Of a DNA stretch of 64,000 bases, positions 51,303-60,803 are shown in pieces. Source of the stretch: an uncultured Parabacteroides sp. (GTDB taxonomy: Bacteria > Bacteroidota > Bacteroidia > Bacteroidales > Tannerellaceae). Location: positions 1-64,000 of the forward strand of contig CALUZV010000003.1 of the NCBI GenBank assembly GCA_944325345.1. The letters are read 5' to 3'. The position numbers and the translations under genes were made by a program. How positions within the stretch are numbered: position 1 is the stretch's first letter; each line of letters begins with the position of its first letter. The notes beneath the pieces are model-generated. The model was not told where the DNA came from, did no database searches, and was given only the letters and a program-made list of their open reading frames with translations.

Positions 51303-52328
51303 ATGAAGTGGATAAGAAACATACTATTTCCTCTATTGATAATGGCTTTTTGCGGAGTGGAAAACTATGCTTTCGCCCAGCAAACGCTTATTGATGTCAA
51401 AATCGATTCGGCGGCTATCTTGATAGGGGAGCAAACAAAGCTGCATCTTACGCTTACGACGGATAAGGACAAACAAGTGCAAGTGCTTATCCCGGCGGAT
51501 ACGTTGATGCGCGGAGTAGAGGTGCTCGAACGTTCGAAACCTGATACAACGTGGATAGAGAACGACCGAATGTTGGTCAAACAAGATGTTTTGATTACTT
51601 CGTTTGATTCGAGTCTTTACCTTTTGCCCCCTGTGTTGGCTATTGATGGACGTGATACGATTCTTTCGAACCAAGTGGCTTTGAAGGTATCTACCGTACC
51701 CGTAAACGTAGATAAACCGGAAGAATTTGCTGATATAAAAGATGTTTGGAAGCCTCCGTTCGTATGGTCGGATTACTATCCATGGATTATCGGCATTTTG
51801 GCGGTATTGCTTTTGATGGCATTAGCATATTATATCGTCAAGCGGATACGTGAGCGTAAGTCTTTGATTCCGTTTGCCCAGCCGGAGAAACCCAAGTTGC
51901 CTCCATACGAGCAAGCTATAAAAGAGTTAGATGAAATTAAGCAATCAAAACTCTGGCAGCAGGGCAAAGAGAAGGAATACTTTACCTCTATTACCGACAC
52001 TTTGCGGCGCTATTTAGTGGATCGCTTCGGAATCAATGCGATGGAGAAGACTTCGGCGGAGATATTGGATAGTGTGAAGGGAATAGATGAGATTGTTCCT
52101 GCCTTCGAAAAGTTGGAACAAGTCTTGAAATTGGCCGATTTCGTGAAGTTTGCCAAGTTCCGTCCGCTTCCTGATGAGAATGATTTGAGTCTGGTGAATG
52201 CCTACTTCTTTGTAAACCAAACTAAGCCGGTGGAGATACCAAATCCAGAAGAAGCGAAGGATGAAGGGAAAGATGTAGATGAGAAACAGGCTGATAATAC
52301 AAACGAGCTTAAAACAACGAAAGAATAA
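51303..52328 (+). CDS. Bat-operon membrane protein (BatD-N-like periplasmic domain)
   Basis: 341 residues from the ATG at 51303 (an in-frame ATG at 51285 overlaps the DUF58 gene and was rejected). A signal peptide (about 1-26) is followed by a periplasmic beta-rich domain (30-150; IDVKIDSAAILIGEQTKLHLTLTTD) similar to the BatD N-terminus. A membrane helix (about 165-187) and a cytosolic tail with a helical domain (210-300; LPPYEQAIKELDEIKQSKLW) complete it. It holds the position of the unnamed third gene of Bacteroidetes bat operons; function unknown. Confidence 0.8.
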   Translation: MKWIRNILFPLLIMAFCGVENYAFAQQTLIDVKIDSAAILIGEQTKLHLTLTTDKDKQVQVLIPADTLMRGVEVLERSKPDTTWIENDRMLVKQDVLITSFDSSLYLLPPVLAIDGRDTILSNQVALKVSTVPVNVDKPEEFADIKDVWKPPFVWSDYYPWIIGILAVLLLMALAYYIVKRIRERKSLIPFAQPEKPKLPPYEQAIKELDEIKQSKLWQQGKEKEYFTSITDTLRRYLVDRFGINAMEKTSAEILDSVKGIDEIVPAFEKLEQVLKLADFVKFAKFRPLPDENDLSLVNAYFFVNQTKPVEIPNPEEAKDEGKDVDEKQADNTNELKTTKE

Positions 52329-52330
52329 AA

Positions 52331-53317
52331 ATGGTATTTGCAAATCCTACATATTTATATTTATTGCTTTTGCTCATCCCTATGATAGGATGGTATATCT
52401 ACAAATTGAGCAAGAGCCAGGCAAGTTTGCAAGTCTCTTCTTCTGAGGCTTTCGACTTGCCTGCGGCAAAATCGTGGAAGATTCATTTGCGTCATCTCCC
52501 CTTTGTCTTACGTATGATAGCGATTGCACTATTGATTGTCGTGTTGGCTCGGCCGCAATCGACAAACAGTTGGCAGAATTCTTCTACGGAAGGCATCGAT
52601 ATCATGTTAGCAATGGATATTTCTACCAGTATGTTAGCGGAAGATTTGAAGCCCAATCGTTTGGAAGCGTCCAAAGATGTGGCAGCATCGTTTATCAACG
52701 GACGCCAGAATGACAATATTGGTTTGGTAGTTTTTGCGGCAGAAAGTTTCACGCAGTGTCCTTTAACTATTGACCATACGGTACTGTTAAACCTGTTTAA
52801 GGATATCCAACCTGGTATTATTCAAGATGGAACAGCTATCGGATTGGGTTTGGCTAATGCTGTTAGTAGAATCAAAGATAGCCAAGCAAAATCGAAGGTC
52901 ATTATTCTTTTGACGGATGGCGTGAACAATACAGGCGAGATAGCCCCTGTTACTGCGGCAGAAATAGCCAAAAGCTTTGGTGTCAGAGTCTATACGATAG
53001 GTGTAGGAACACAAGGAGAAGCTCCGTATCCGATACCGACTGCTTTTGGAATCCAGTATCAAAACATTCCAGTCGAGATAGATGAACCTGCTTTGAAGCA
53101 GATTGCGGCTACAACAGGTGGGCAGTATTTTCGCGCTACCGATAATGCCAGCCTCAAAGAAATCTATTCAGAGATAGATCAAATGGAGAAGACTAAGATT
53201 AGTGTACAGGAGTTTAGCAAGAAGCAAGAAGAATATAAGATGTGGGCTCTCATCGTTTTTGCGCTTTTGCTTGTCGAGCTTTTGTTAAGAAATACCGTAT
53301 TGAAAAGTATCCCATAA
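52331..53317 (+). CDS. batA: BatA, VWA-domain membrane protein
   Basis: 328 residues: an N-terminal membrane helix, another at about 57-72, then a VWA domain with the MIDAS motif DISTS (D96), and a C-terminal helix (about 300-322). The Thr and Asp of the metal site (GTAIG and LLTDGVNNTG) are present. The Bat system contributes to oxygen tolerance in B. fragilis; molecular roles are unclear. BatA and BatB are close relatives in tandem, most likely by duplication. Confidence 0.93.
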   Translation: MVFANPTYLYLLLLLIPMIGWYIYKLSKSQASLQVSSSEAFDLPAAKSWKIHLRHLPFVLRMIAIALLIVVLARPQSTNSWQNSSTEGIDIMLAMDISTSMLAEDLKPNRLEASKDVAASFINGRQNDNIGLVVFAAESFTQCPLTIDHTVLLNLFKDIQPGIIQDGTAIGLGLANAVSRIKDSQAKSKVIILLTDGVNNTGEIAPVTAAEIAKSFGVRVYTIGVGTQGEAPYPIPTAFGIQYQNIPVEIDEPALKQIAATTGGQYFRATDNASLKEIYSEIDQMEKTKISVQEFSKKQEEYKMWALIVFALLLVELLLRNTVLKSIP

Positions 53318-53332
53318 ACACGAAAGAATACT

Positions 53333-54352
53333 ATGTTTCGTTTTGAACATCCAGAGTTTTTATATTTGCTTTTGCTCCTTCCGGCATTGTTTGTGTTTTA
53401 CATTTATGCGCGGATGTGGAGAAGAAAAGCAATCAAGCGATATGGTAACCCGACTTTGCTGGCCGAGTTAATGCCTGATGCTTCCTCGAAGCGTCATCAT
53501 TTGAAGTTTTGGCTTTTGTTTGGAGCTATCGCAATGCTTATTATTGTAATCAGCGGACCACAGTTCGGTTCGAAGTTGGAGACCGTTAAGCGGCAAGGAG
53601 TAGAGATTATGGTTTGTCTTGATGTCTCTAATTCCATGTTGGCCGAGGATGTTTCTCCAAATCGATTAGAGAAAGCTAAGCAGATGCTTTCTAAGTTGAC
53701 GGATGGCTTTTCTAACGATAAAGTGGGATTAATCGTATTTGCAGGAGATGCGTTTACGCAATTACCCATAACGTCGGACTATATTTCCGCCAAGATGTTC
53801 CTGTCTTCTATCAATCCGAATATGGTATCATCTCAAGGTACGGCTATCGGTTCTGCAATCAACTTAGCGGTACGTTCGTTTACGCCGAATGAAACTTCAG
53901 ACAAGGCAATTATCCTGATTACCGATGGTGAAAACCATGAAGACGATGCGGTTGGTGCGGCTAAAGCTGCATCTGAAAAGGGTATTCATGTCAATATCGT
54001 AGGGATGGGAGATCCCAAAGGTTCGCCGATTCCTATCGATGGAAATAACAATTTCTTGAAGGATAATGCAGGAAATGTGGTTATAACAAAGATGAATGAA
54101 CAGATGTGTCAAGAGATTGCTGCGGCTGGAAACGGCATGTATGTCCGTGCAGACAACACGAATTCTGCTCTGAAAGCCCTGCAAAAGGAAATAGATAAGA
54201 TGAATAAAGCTGAGTTAGATAGCAAAGTCTATTCGGAATATGATGAACAATTCCAAATCTTTGCGTGGATTGCGCTCTTCCTTTTGGTCGTAGATTTCTT
54301 CACACTTGAACGTAAGAATCGTGTATTCAAGAAGATTAAGTTGTTCTCTTAA
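53333..54352 (+). CDS. batB: BatB, VWA-domain membrane protein
   Basis: 339 residues with the same layout as BatA: helices at about 8-26 and 58-75, a VWA domain with DVSNS (D97), GTAIGSA and LITDGENHED, and a C-terminal helix (about 307-327). The repeated YARMW/KLSKS cytosolic region between helices 1 and 2 is basic. It should form a complex with BatA and the soluble BatC/BatE TPR proteins. The BatC start is at the next base after the stop. Confidence 0.93.
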   Translation: MFRFEHPEFLYLLLLLPALFVFYIYARMWRRKAIKRYGNPTLLAELMPDASSKRHHLKFWLLFGAIAMLIIVISGPQFGSKLETVKRQGVEIMVCLDVSNSMLAEDVSPNRLEKAKQMLSKLTDGFSNDKVGLIVFAGDAFTQLPITSDYISAKMFLSSINPNMVSSQGTAIGSAINLAVRSFTPNETSDKAIILITDGENHEDDAVGAAKAASEKGIHVNIVGMGDPKGSPIPIDGNNNFLKDNAGNVVITKMNEQMCQEIAAAGNGMYVRADNTNSALKALQKEIDKMNKAELDSKVYSEYDEQFQIFAWIALFLLVVDFFTLERKNRVFKKIKLFS

Positions 54353-55102
54353 ATGGTAAATAAGATGAAATACATACAGAAAACGGCTTGCATCGCCTTG
54401 TTTTTGATAGGAGGCAGTTCCTTGTTTGCCCAAAAAACTGAGCGGGAGCATGTTCGGGAAGGCAATGATTTGTACGGTACGGAAAAATATACAGAGTCTG
54501 AAATAGAATATCGTAAAGCCTTGGAAGTTAATCCTCGCTCTATCGAAGGTACCTATAATCTGGGAAATGCGCTTTATAAGCAGAAGAAGTTTCCTGAGGC
54601 GGCCGAGCAGTATCAGCTTTTAATGGGACAAGGAGAACGCATGAAAGATACGCCTGAAGGTAAGCAACGCCTTGCGCAAGTTTATCATAACGTAGGCAAT
54701 ATCTTTATGAATGGAAAAGATTATGCCAAGAGTGTGGAGGCGTATAAGGAGTCTTTGCGTTTGAATCCACACGATGATGAGACGCGTTATAACTTGGCTT
54801 TGGCTCAAAAATTGTTGAATGACCAGCAACAACAAGATCAGAGTCAAGACCAGCAAAATCAAGACAAGAATGAGAATAAAGACCAGCAGGATCAGCAGCA
54901 ACAGCAACAAGAGCAACCGCAACAAGACGATCAGAAGCAAGATAAAACGCAAGAACAACAACAGCCTGATGAGCAAATGAGTCAGGATAACGCGCAACAG
55001 ATTCTGGATGCCTTCTTGCAAGACGAAAAGGATACGCAAGAGAAAGTCAAGAAAGCGCAGATGCAACAGCAGCAGCGCCGTAAGACGGACAAACAATGGT
55101 AA
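54353..55102 (+). CDS. batC: BatC, exported TPR protein with Gln-rich tail
   Basis: 249 residues. The signal peptide (MKYIQKTACIALFLIGGSS) actually begins at residue 5, so a start at 54365 is also plausible. Two or three TPR repeats (about 30-155; YTESEIEYRKALEVNPRSIEG ... KSVEAYKESLRLNPHDDE) are followed by a Gln/Asp low-complexity tail (about 160-235). It is a periplasmic protein-protein interaction partner of BatA/BatB. A 22-bp palindrome array occupies the 135 bp to batD. Confidence 0.9.
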   Translation: MVNKMKYIQKTACIALFLIGGSSLFAQKTEREHVREGNDLYGTEKYTESEIEYRKALEVNPRSIEGTYNLGNALYKQKKFPEAAEQYQLLMGQGERMKDTPEGKQRLAQVYHNVGNIFMNGKDYAKSVEAYKESLRLNPHDDETRYNLALAQKLLNDQQQQDQSQDQQNQDKNENKDQQDQQQQQQEQPQQDDQKQDKTQEQQQPDEQMSQDNAQQILDAFLQDEKDTQEKVKKAQMQQQQRRKTDKQW

Positions 55103-55104
55103 TT

Positions 55105-55186
55105 TTTCCTGCGGACGAAAATATATTTTTATGAACAGGAAAATGTATTTTTGTCCAATGGAAAATATAGTTTCCTGCGGAGGAAA
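55105..55186. repeat. 22-bp tandem palindrome array J inside the bat operon
   Basis: Four units start at 55105, 55127, 55149 and 55171, an exact 22-bp step, each of the form TTTCC-N6-GGAAA (TTTCCTGCGGAGGAAA and variants). It lies between batC and batD, the only long gap in the operon, with no T run or promoter box. Confidence 0.85.
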
Positions 55187-55237
55187 TTTTAGGAGTGTCT
55201 GGTTTAAGTCGTATAATAAAAAAGAAAGAATAGATAA

Positions 55238-57058
55238 ATGAGAAAATGGATTTTCTTCTTCTTCCTCCTGCTTTCGGCGGGATGGATGGCGCAAGGGGCC
55301 AATGATATCACCTTCAAAGCCTCAGCTCCGTCGGCGGTAGCGATGGGAGAGCAGTTCCGCTTGACCTATACGGTGAATGCGGAAGCGAAAGATTTGCGGG
55401 TACAATCTATGCCCGACTTTGAGGTATTGATGGGACCGTCTCAATCCGTTTCCCATAGTAGCAGTTGGGTGAACGGGAAAAGTACGAGCGAGACGACCGT
55501 TAGTTTTACTTATATCTTGATGCCGAAGAAGGAAGGAACGTTTCAAATCGCTCCGGCTACGGTGAAGGTGAACGGAGCAAACTATACTTCCAATGGATTG
55601 ACGATTAAGGTTCTTCCTGAAGATAAAACGGCAAAGTCTAATGCTTCATCGGCTGGAGAAGGGAATGCCTCATCTATTGGGAAGGACGATTTCTTCATTC
55701 GGATGATTGTTTCGGATAGAGATGTCTATGAGCAAGAGGGTTTGCTGGTTACGTTTAAGCTGTATGCCGCCCGTCCATGCAACCTGAGCGGAGCGAAATT
55801 CCCTGACTTTGCTGGCTTCTTGGCGCAGGAAGTTGAACTACCTGAGCAGAAGCAATGGGAAAAGGATAGCTATAACGGACGGAATTATTTTACCGTAACT
55901 TTGAAGCAGACGGTATTGTATCCCCAGCGTTCGGGTGATATAAAAATCGAAGCAGGGGAGGTTGATGCCGTCATACCTGTGGCTACCCAGCGGAAAGTGC
56001 GTAGTATTTTCGATGATTTCTTCGATGCTTATCAGGAAGTAAATAAGAAATTGACTACGGCTCCGGTTACTATCCATGTGAAAGCGTTGCCTTCGGGCAA
56101 GCCGGCTTCGTTCTCTGGAGCTGTGGGTACCTTCTCAATGTCTTCAAGTATCAATACCAATAGCTTGAAGGCAAATGAGGCTGTAACGGTAAAAGTAACG
56201 ATTTCAGGAAACGGAAACTTGAAGTTGGTTAAGAATCCTGAGGTGAAATTCCCAAGCGATTTCGATATTTACGATCCGAAAGTTGATATCAATAGCAAGA
56301 CTACGACCTCGGGTGTTAGCGGTACGAAGACCATTGAGTATATGGCAATACCTCGTTATGCGGGCGACTTCGAGATACCTGCGGTCGAGTTCTCTTATTT
56401 TGATACAAAGACAAATTCCTATAAGACAATCAAGTCTGAGCCATATAAGTTGCACGTTGAGAAGGGTGAAGGAGGAGAAGGTGAAGCTCCCGTAATAGCA
56501 AACTTCTCGAATAACAAGGAGAGCGTGAAGTTCTTAGGTCAAGATATTCGCTATTTGAAGACTAAGGGTTTCCGTTTCGATCCACGAGGGGAAGAACTTT
56601 TCGTTGGTTCATTGGCATACGCTTTGTGGTATCTGATTCCTTTAGTCTTGTTTATCGTGTTCTCTATCTTGTATCGTAAGCAGATTAAAGAGAATGCCGA
56701 CGTTGCCCGTGTACGCAATAAAAAGGCGAACAAGATTGCCGTTAAGCGTCTGAAGAATGCCGGCAAACTGATGAAGGAAAATAAGAAAGAAGAATTTTAT
56801 GAAGAAGTCCTTCGTGCTTTATGGGGATATTTGAGTGATAAACTGAATATTCCGCCTGCCGATTTGACGAAAGATAATATCGAGGCAGAATTGACGAAGT
56901 ACGGTGTGGATGAAGCCTTGATGAAGGAATTCATGGATATTCTGAACACTTGCGAGTTCGCCCGATATGCTCCTTCGCAAGCATCGGATGCCATGGACAA
57001 GTTGTATTCCTTGACCGTTGATGCGATAGGGAAGATGGAAAATACGATTAAAAAGTAA
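55238..57058 (+). CDS. batD: BatD, periplasmic beta-rich membrane protein
   Basis: 606 residues. Signal peptide (1-20), then a large periplasmic region of repeated Ig-like beta domains (DITFKASAPSAVAMGEQFRLTYTVNA..., SSSWVNGKSTSETTVSFTYILMPKKEG), a membrane helix near 461-485 (GSLAYALWYLIPLVLFIVFSI) and a cytosolic C-terminal domain of about 115 residues (KKEEFYEEVLRALWGYLSDK). That last part resembles the tail of the protein at 51303. Full length. Confidence 0.93.
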   Translation: MRKWIFFFFLLLSAGWMAQGANDITFKASAPSAVAMGEQFRLTYTVNAEAKDLRVQSMPDFEVLMGPSQSVSHSSSWVNGKSTSETTVSFTYILMPKKEGTFQIAPATVKVNGANYTSNGLTIKVLPEDKTAKSNASSAGEGNASSIGKDDFFIRMIVSDRDVYEQEGLLVTFKLYAARPCNLSGAKFPDFAGFLAQEVELPEQKQWEKDSYNGRNYFTVTLKQTVLYPQRSGDIKIEAGEVDAVIPVATQRKVRSIFDDFFDAYQEVNKKLTTAPVTIHVKALPSGKPASFSGAVGTFSMSSSINTNSLKANEAVTVKVTISGNGNLKLVKNPEVKFPSDFDIYDPKVDINSKTTTSGVSGTKTIEYMAIPRYAGDFEIPAVEFSYFDTKTNSYKTIKSEPYKLHVEKGEGGEGEAPVIANFSNNKESVKFLGQDIRYLKTKGFRFDPRGEELFVGSLAYALWYLIPLVLFIVFSILYRKQIKENADVARVRNKKANKIAVKRLKNAGKLMKENKKEEFYEEVLRALWGYLSDKLNIPPADLTKDNIEAELTKYGVDEALMKEFMDILNTCEFARYAPSQASDAMDKLYSLTVDAIGKMENTIKK

Positions 57059-57082
57059 ATCAGAATAAATAAGTCAAAGTAT

Positions 57083-57829
57083 ATGAAACATTGGATATTC
57101 TTATTCTTTCTGTGCGTAACATTCCCCTTGGTCGCGCAAGATGCTGCTATCAAGGAAGCTGAAGTTGCTTATACGAAAGGCGATTATAAGTCTGCCATCG
57201 ACCTCTACGAAGGTCTGTTGGAAAACAAAGGCGAGTCTGCAGCTATCTATTATAATTTAGGTAACGCTTATTATAAAGACGGACAGATAGCTCCGGCTAT
57301 TTTGAATTACGAGCGGGCATTGCTCTTGTCTCCGGCCGATGGAGATATCCGCTTTAACTTGCAGATGGCCAAGCAACGCTCTGTGGATAAAATCGAGCCG
57401 CTTGGCGAGTTCTTCCTTGCGGAATGGTTCCATGCCGTGCAGAACTTGGCTTCGGCAGACCGATGGGGAACTATAGGAATTGTCTGCTTTTTGCTCTGTC
57501 TCGTTTGTCTGAGTGTCTTCTTTTTCTCTCGGCAAAGACGTTTCAAGCAAATTGGTTTCTATTCTGCCGTGGTTCTGCTTGCTATTGTAGTTGTTGCCAA
57601 TGTTTTCGCTTCGAATCAAGCCGATGAGATAATAAACCGTACTGAAGCTATTGTCTTTTCGCCGACGGTAACGGTGAAAAGCTCTCCAGACCAGAGTGGC
57701 ACAGACCTTTTTGTGATACACGAGGGCACGAAGGTCTCTATTAAGAGCACGTTAGGAGAGTGGAGTGAGATTTCGCTTGAGGATGGCAATGTCGGCTGGA
57801 TGCCGAGCAAAGACATCGTAAAGATTTGA
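57083..57829 (+). CDS. batE: BatE, TPR and SH3-like protein
   Basis: 248 residues. Signal peptide, TPR repeats (about 22-105; YTKGDYKSAIDLYEGLLENKGES), two membrane helices (about 133-155 and 160-180) and a C-terminal SH3b domain (about 195-248; VTVKSSPDQSGTDLFVIHEGTKVSI...GWMPSKDIVKI). SH3b modules often bind cell-wall peptides. Last of the bat genes proper; the PAP2 phosphatase follows after 3 bp. Confidence 0.92.
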   Translation: MKHWIFLFFLCVTFPLVAQDAAIKEAEVAYTKGDYKSAIDLYEGLLENKGESAAIYYNLGNAYYKDGQIAPAILNYERALLLSPADGDIRFNLQMAKQRSVDKIEPLGEFFLAEWFHAVQNLASADRWGTIGIVCFLLCLVCLSVFFFSRQRRFKQIGFYSAVVLLAIVVVANVFASNQADEIINRTEAIVFSPTVTVKSSPDQSGTDLFVIHEGTKVSIKSTLGEWSEISLEDGNVGWMPSKDIVKI

Positions 57830-57832
57830 CGC

Positions 57833-58528
57833 ATGGTAGAGCAATTATTGGTTTACGAACGCGATGCGTTCCTCGCGCTAAACGGTAGCCATACTCCTTT
57901 CTGGGATAATTTCTTCTGGATTTATACCGGCAAGGTAGTGTGGCTACCGTTGGCTGCGTTTATCCTCTTCGTCTTAGTCTATAAGAAGGATTGGAGGGAA
58001 AGCCTTTTGATTCTCTTGGCTATTGCCTTGGTGATAACCTTGTGCGACCAGTTCGCTTCCGGCTTTTGCAAGGATTACTTCCATCGTTTCCGCCCGACGC
58101 ACCACCCGGACTTTAAGGATGTGGTAAAGACGGCCTTTGGTTATCGGGGTGGTATGTATGGCTTCATCTCCAGCCACGCGGCCAATGCTTTTGGCTTTGC
58201 GATGTTTATGACGTTGCTCTTTCGCGAGAAGGTCTTCGGGTGGACGATTTTCTTTTGGGCTGTGGTTACGGCTTATAGCCGAATTTACTTGGGAGTCCAT
58301 TTCATTACCGACATCATCCCCGGGGCTTTGTCCGGAGTTTTCTTCGGGTACATCGTCTATCTTTTGTATGCCAAAGTCCGCAAATGCTGGCTCAAGGGAA
58401 AGATAGAACCATTCATCGAAAAACCGTCCGAGCGATACTCCGACAGGCGGAAACACGCCATCGTCTGCGCTATTTTTCTGACAATTTCCGTGATTGTTTT
58501 AGCCAATAATTGGTTGGTGCGGTTATAA
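57833..58528 (+). CDS. PAP2-family membrane phosphatase
   Basis: 231 residues with about six membrane helices. All three PAP2 motifs are visible: KDYFHRFRP (K-x6-RP), SSHAANAF (usual PSGH, here SSHA) and SRIYLGVHFITD (SR-x5-H-x3-D). Such enzymes dephosphorylate undecaprenyl pyrophosphate, phosphatidate or lipid A. Its tight spacing with batE suggests read-through transcription from the bat promoter. Confidence 0.9.
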   Translation: MVEQLLVYERDAFLALNGSHTPFWDNFFWIYTGKVVWLPLAAFILFVLVYKKDWRESLLILLAIALVITLCDQFASGFCKDYFHRFRPTHHPDFKDVVKTAFGYRGGMYGFISSHAANAFGFAMFMTLLFREKVFGWTIFFWAVVTAYSRIYLGVHFITDIIPGALSGVFFGYIVYLLYAKVRKCWLKGKIEPFIEKPSERYSDRRKHAIVCAIFLTISVIVLANNWLVRL

Positions 58529-58536
58529 TTTCTTCG

Positions 58537-58544
58537 TATATTTG
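58537..58544 (+). promoter_or_regulatory. -7 box for the GH92 gene
   Basis: TATATTTG, 24 bp before the start at 58569; it lies within the longer ORF start at 58542 and rules that start out. Confidence 0.7.
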
Positions 58545-58568
58545 CCCCAATCAAAAAATTATATAAAC

Positions 58569-60788
58569 ATGAAACACAATTTAGCTATAGCTGCTTCCTT
58601 GTTAATCTTGGCAGCATGCTCGCCTAAGCAGGAAACCACGGTTTCCACCGAATACGCCCAATATGTGAACCCGCTGATTGGTACGGACTTTACGGGAAAC
58701 ACCTATCCGGGTGCCCAAGTCCCTTTCGGTAGTATCCAATTGAGTCCGGACAACGGTCTTCCGGGCTGGAATCGCATATCGGGTTACTATTATCCCGACA
58801 GTACCATTGCCGGATTCAGCCATACCCACCTCTCGGGCACGGGTGCCGGCGACCTCTACGACATTATGTTCATGCCCGTTACCCGCCCTTACAAGGAAGC
58901 TGAGCCTCCCTTGGGTATCCATTCTTCTTTCTCGCACAACGATGAATTTGCCTCGGCGGGCTACTATCGTGTCCTCTTGAAAGATTATAATATTAATGTA
59001 GAGCTGACCGCCACCGAGCGATGCGGTATCCAGCGCTATACCTTCCCCAAGGCCGAGTCGTCTATCTTCTTGAACTTAAAGAAGGCGATGAACTGGGACT
59101 TCACGCTCGACTCCTACATCGAGGTGGTCGATTCCTGCACCATCCGTGGCTACCGCATCTCTCAGGGCTGGTCGCCGGAGCAGCACGTCTATTTCCAGAC
59201 CCGCTTCTCCCGCCCGTTCGACGATTACCAAATTGATAAAACTGACATAACGACGAAAGAGAAGGGCAAGATTGGCACGGCCTACATCGCCCGCTTCGAC
59301 TTCAATACGGAGAAAGACGAGGAGATTCTCGTAACCACCGCCTTGTCCGGCGTCAGCATGGAGGGCGCAGCCTTGAATCTCCAGACGGAGGCTCCGAAGG
59401 ACGACTTCGACTACTACTATGCCCAGGCTGTCTCCAACTGGAACACCCAGCTTGGCAAGATTAAGATAGAAGGCGGCTCGACCGACGACCAGACGGTTTT
59501 CTACACGGCATTGTATCACTCCATGCTCGCCCCGACTATCTATAGCGACGTCGATGGTTCGTACATGGGAGCCGACCGCAAGATTCATAAGGCAGAGGGC
59601 TGGACGAATTACTCGACCTTCTCCCTCTGGGACACTTTCCGCGCTTCCCATCCGCTCTTCACGTACACGCAGCCCGAACGTGCCAACGAGATGATCAAGG
59701 GCTTCCTCGAGTTCTACAAGCAGAGCGGTGCCTTGCCTCTCTGGAACCTTTATGGCTGGGAGACAAACATGATGATTGGCTACCACGCCGTCCCGGTCAT
59801 CGTGGATGCTTACTTGAAGGGCGTCGGGGACTTCGACCCGGAGCTTGCGCTTGAGGCCTGCGTCGCTTCCGCCAACCGCGACGATTACCACGGCATCGGC
59901 GAATATAAGTCGATGGGTTATGTTCCGGCATATAGCGACCCCAAACTTTGGAAGAGCTGGTCGCTCTCCAAGACGCTGGAGTATGCGTACGACGATTATT
60001 GCATCGCCCGCATGGCGGAAAAGATGGGTAAAGCCGACATCGCCCAGGAGTTCTACAAGCGTTCGGAGAACTACCGCAACGTCTTCAACCCTGCGACTTC
60101 GTTCATGCAGCCTCGCGACGAGAAGGGCAACTTCGCCAAGGATTTCAAGGCTGAAACTTATACCGAAGACATCTGCGAGAGCAACGGCTGGCAGTATTTC
60201 TGGTCCGTCCAGCATAACATCGACGACCTGATTCGCTTGGTCGGTGGCGAAGAGCGCTTCGCTCAGAAGCTCGACAGCATGTTTACTTACACCCCCGATA
60301 CGGACGAAGAGCTTCCGATCTTCAGCACCGGCATGATTGGCCAGTACGCCCACGGCAACGAGCCGAGCCACCACGTCATCTACCTCTACAACAAGGTGAA
60401 GCAGCCGTGGAAGACGCAGCAGTACGCCGCCAAGGTGATGCACGAGTTGTACACCAACGAGCCCGGCGGCCTTTGCGGAAACGAGGACTGCGGCCAGATG
60501 TCTGCCTGGTATGTCTTCAGCGCGATGGGCTTCTATCCGGTGGACCCGATTAGCGGCCAGTATGAAATCGGCACGCCGATGTTCCCCCGCGTCGAGTTGA
60601 AGTTGGCAAATGGCAAGACCTTCACCATCTCTGCTCCAGCCGTCAGCCGCGAGAACATCTACATCCAGTCGGTCAAGGTGAACGGCGAGCCGTATAAGAA
60701 AAGTTACCTCACCCACGACCTGATTATGAGTGGCGCTACCGTCGAATTCGAGATGGGCGCGACTCCCGGTCCGGTCTGGTACGAGTAA
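58569..60788 (+). CDS. GH92 alpha-mannosidase, lipoprotein
   Basis: 739 residues. The lipobox LLILAAC (C17) anchors it to a membrane. GH92 N-terminal beta-sandwich (VNPLIGTDFTGNTYPGA, FSHTHLSGTGAGDLYD) and (alpha/alpha)6 catalytic domain (ALPLWNLYGWETNMMIGYHA; NEPSHHVIYLYN; CGNEDCGQMSAWYVFSAMGFYPV) are complete. GH92 enzymes are Ca2+-dependent exo-alpha-mannosidases acting on N-glycan or mannan linkages, usually 1,2. No SusC/SusD or other glycosidase gene is adjacent. The product is most likely periplasmic or surface-located. Confidence 0.94.
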   Translation: MKHNLAIAASLLILAACSPKQETTVSTEYAQYVNPLIGTDFTGNTYPGAQVPFGSIQLSPDNGLPGWNRISGYYYPDSTIAGFSHTHLSGTGAGDLYDIMFMPVTRPYKEAEPPLGIHSSFSHNDEFASAGYYRVLLKDYNINVELTATERCGIQRYTFPKAESSIFLNLKKAMNWDFTLDSYIEVVDSCTIRGYRISQGWSPEQHVYFQTRFSRPFDDYQIDKTDITTKEKGKIGTAYIARFDFNTEKDEEILVTTALSGVSMEGAALNLQTEAPKDDFDYYYAQAVSNWNTQLGKIKIEGGSTDDQTVFYTALYHSMLAPTIYSDVDGSYMGADRKIHKAEGWTNYSTFSLWDTFRASHPLFTYTQPERANEMIKGFLEFYKQSGALPLWNLYGWETNMMIGYHAVPVIVDAYLKGVGDFDPELALEACVASANRDDYHGIGEYKSMGYVPAYSDPKLWKSWSLSKTLEYAYDDYCIARMAEKMGKADIAQEFYKRSENYRNVFNPATSFMQPRDEKGNFAKDFKAETYTEDICESNGWQYFWSVQHNIDDLIRLVGGEERFAQKLDSMFTYTPDTDEELPIFSTGMIGQYAHGNEPSHHVIYLYNKVKQPWKTQQYAAKVMHELYTNEPGGLCGNEDCGQMSAWYVFSAMGFYPVDPISGQYEIGTPMFPRVELKLANGKTFTISAPAVSRENIYIQSVKVNGEPYKKSYLTHDLIMSGATVEFEMGATPGPVWYE

Positions 60789-60803
60789 ATCATACAAATC
60801 CTT

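Noticed and set aside
54620..55294. Leucine-rich frame antisense to batC
   Set aside because: It mirrors the Gln-rich tail of BatC (CAG read as CTG).
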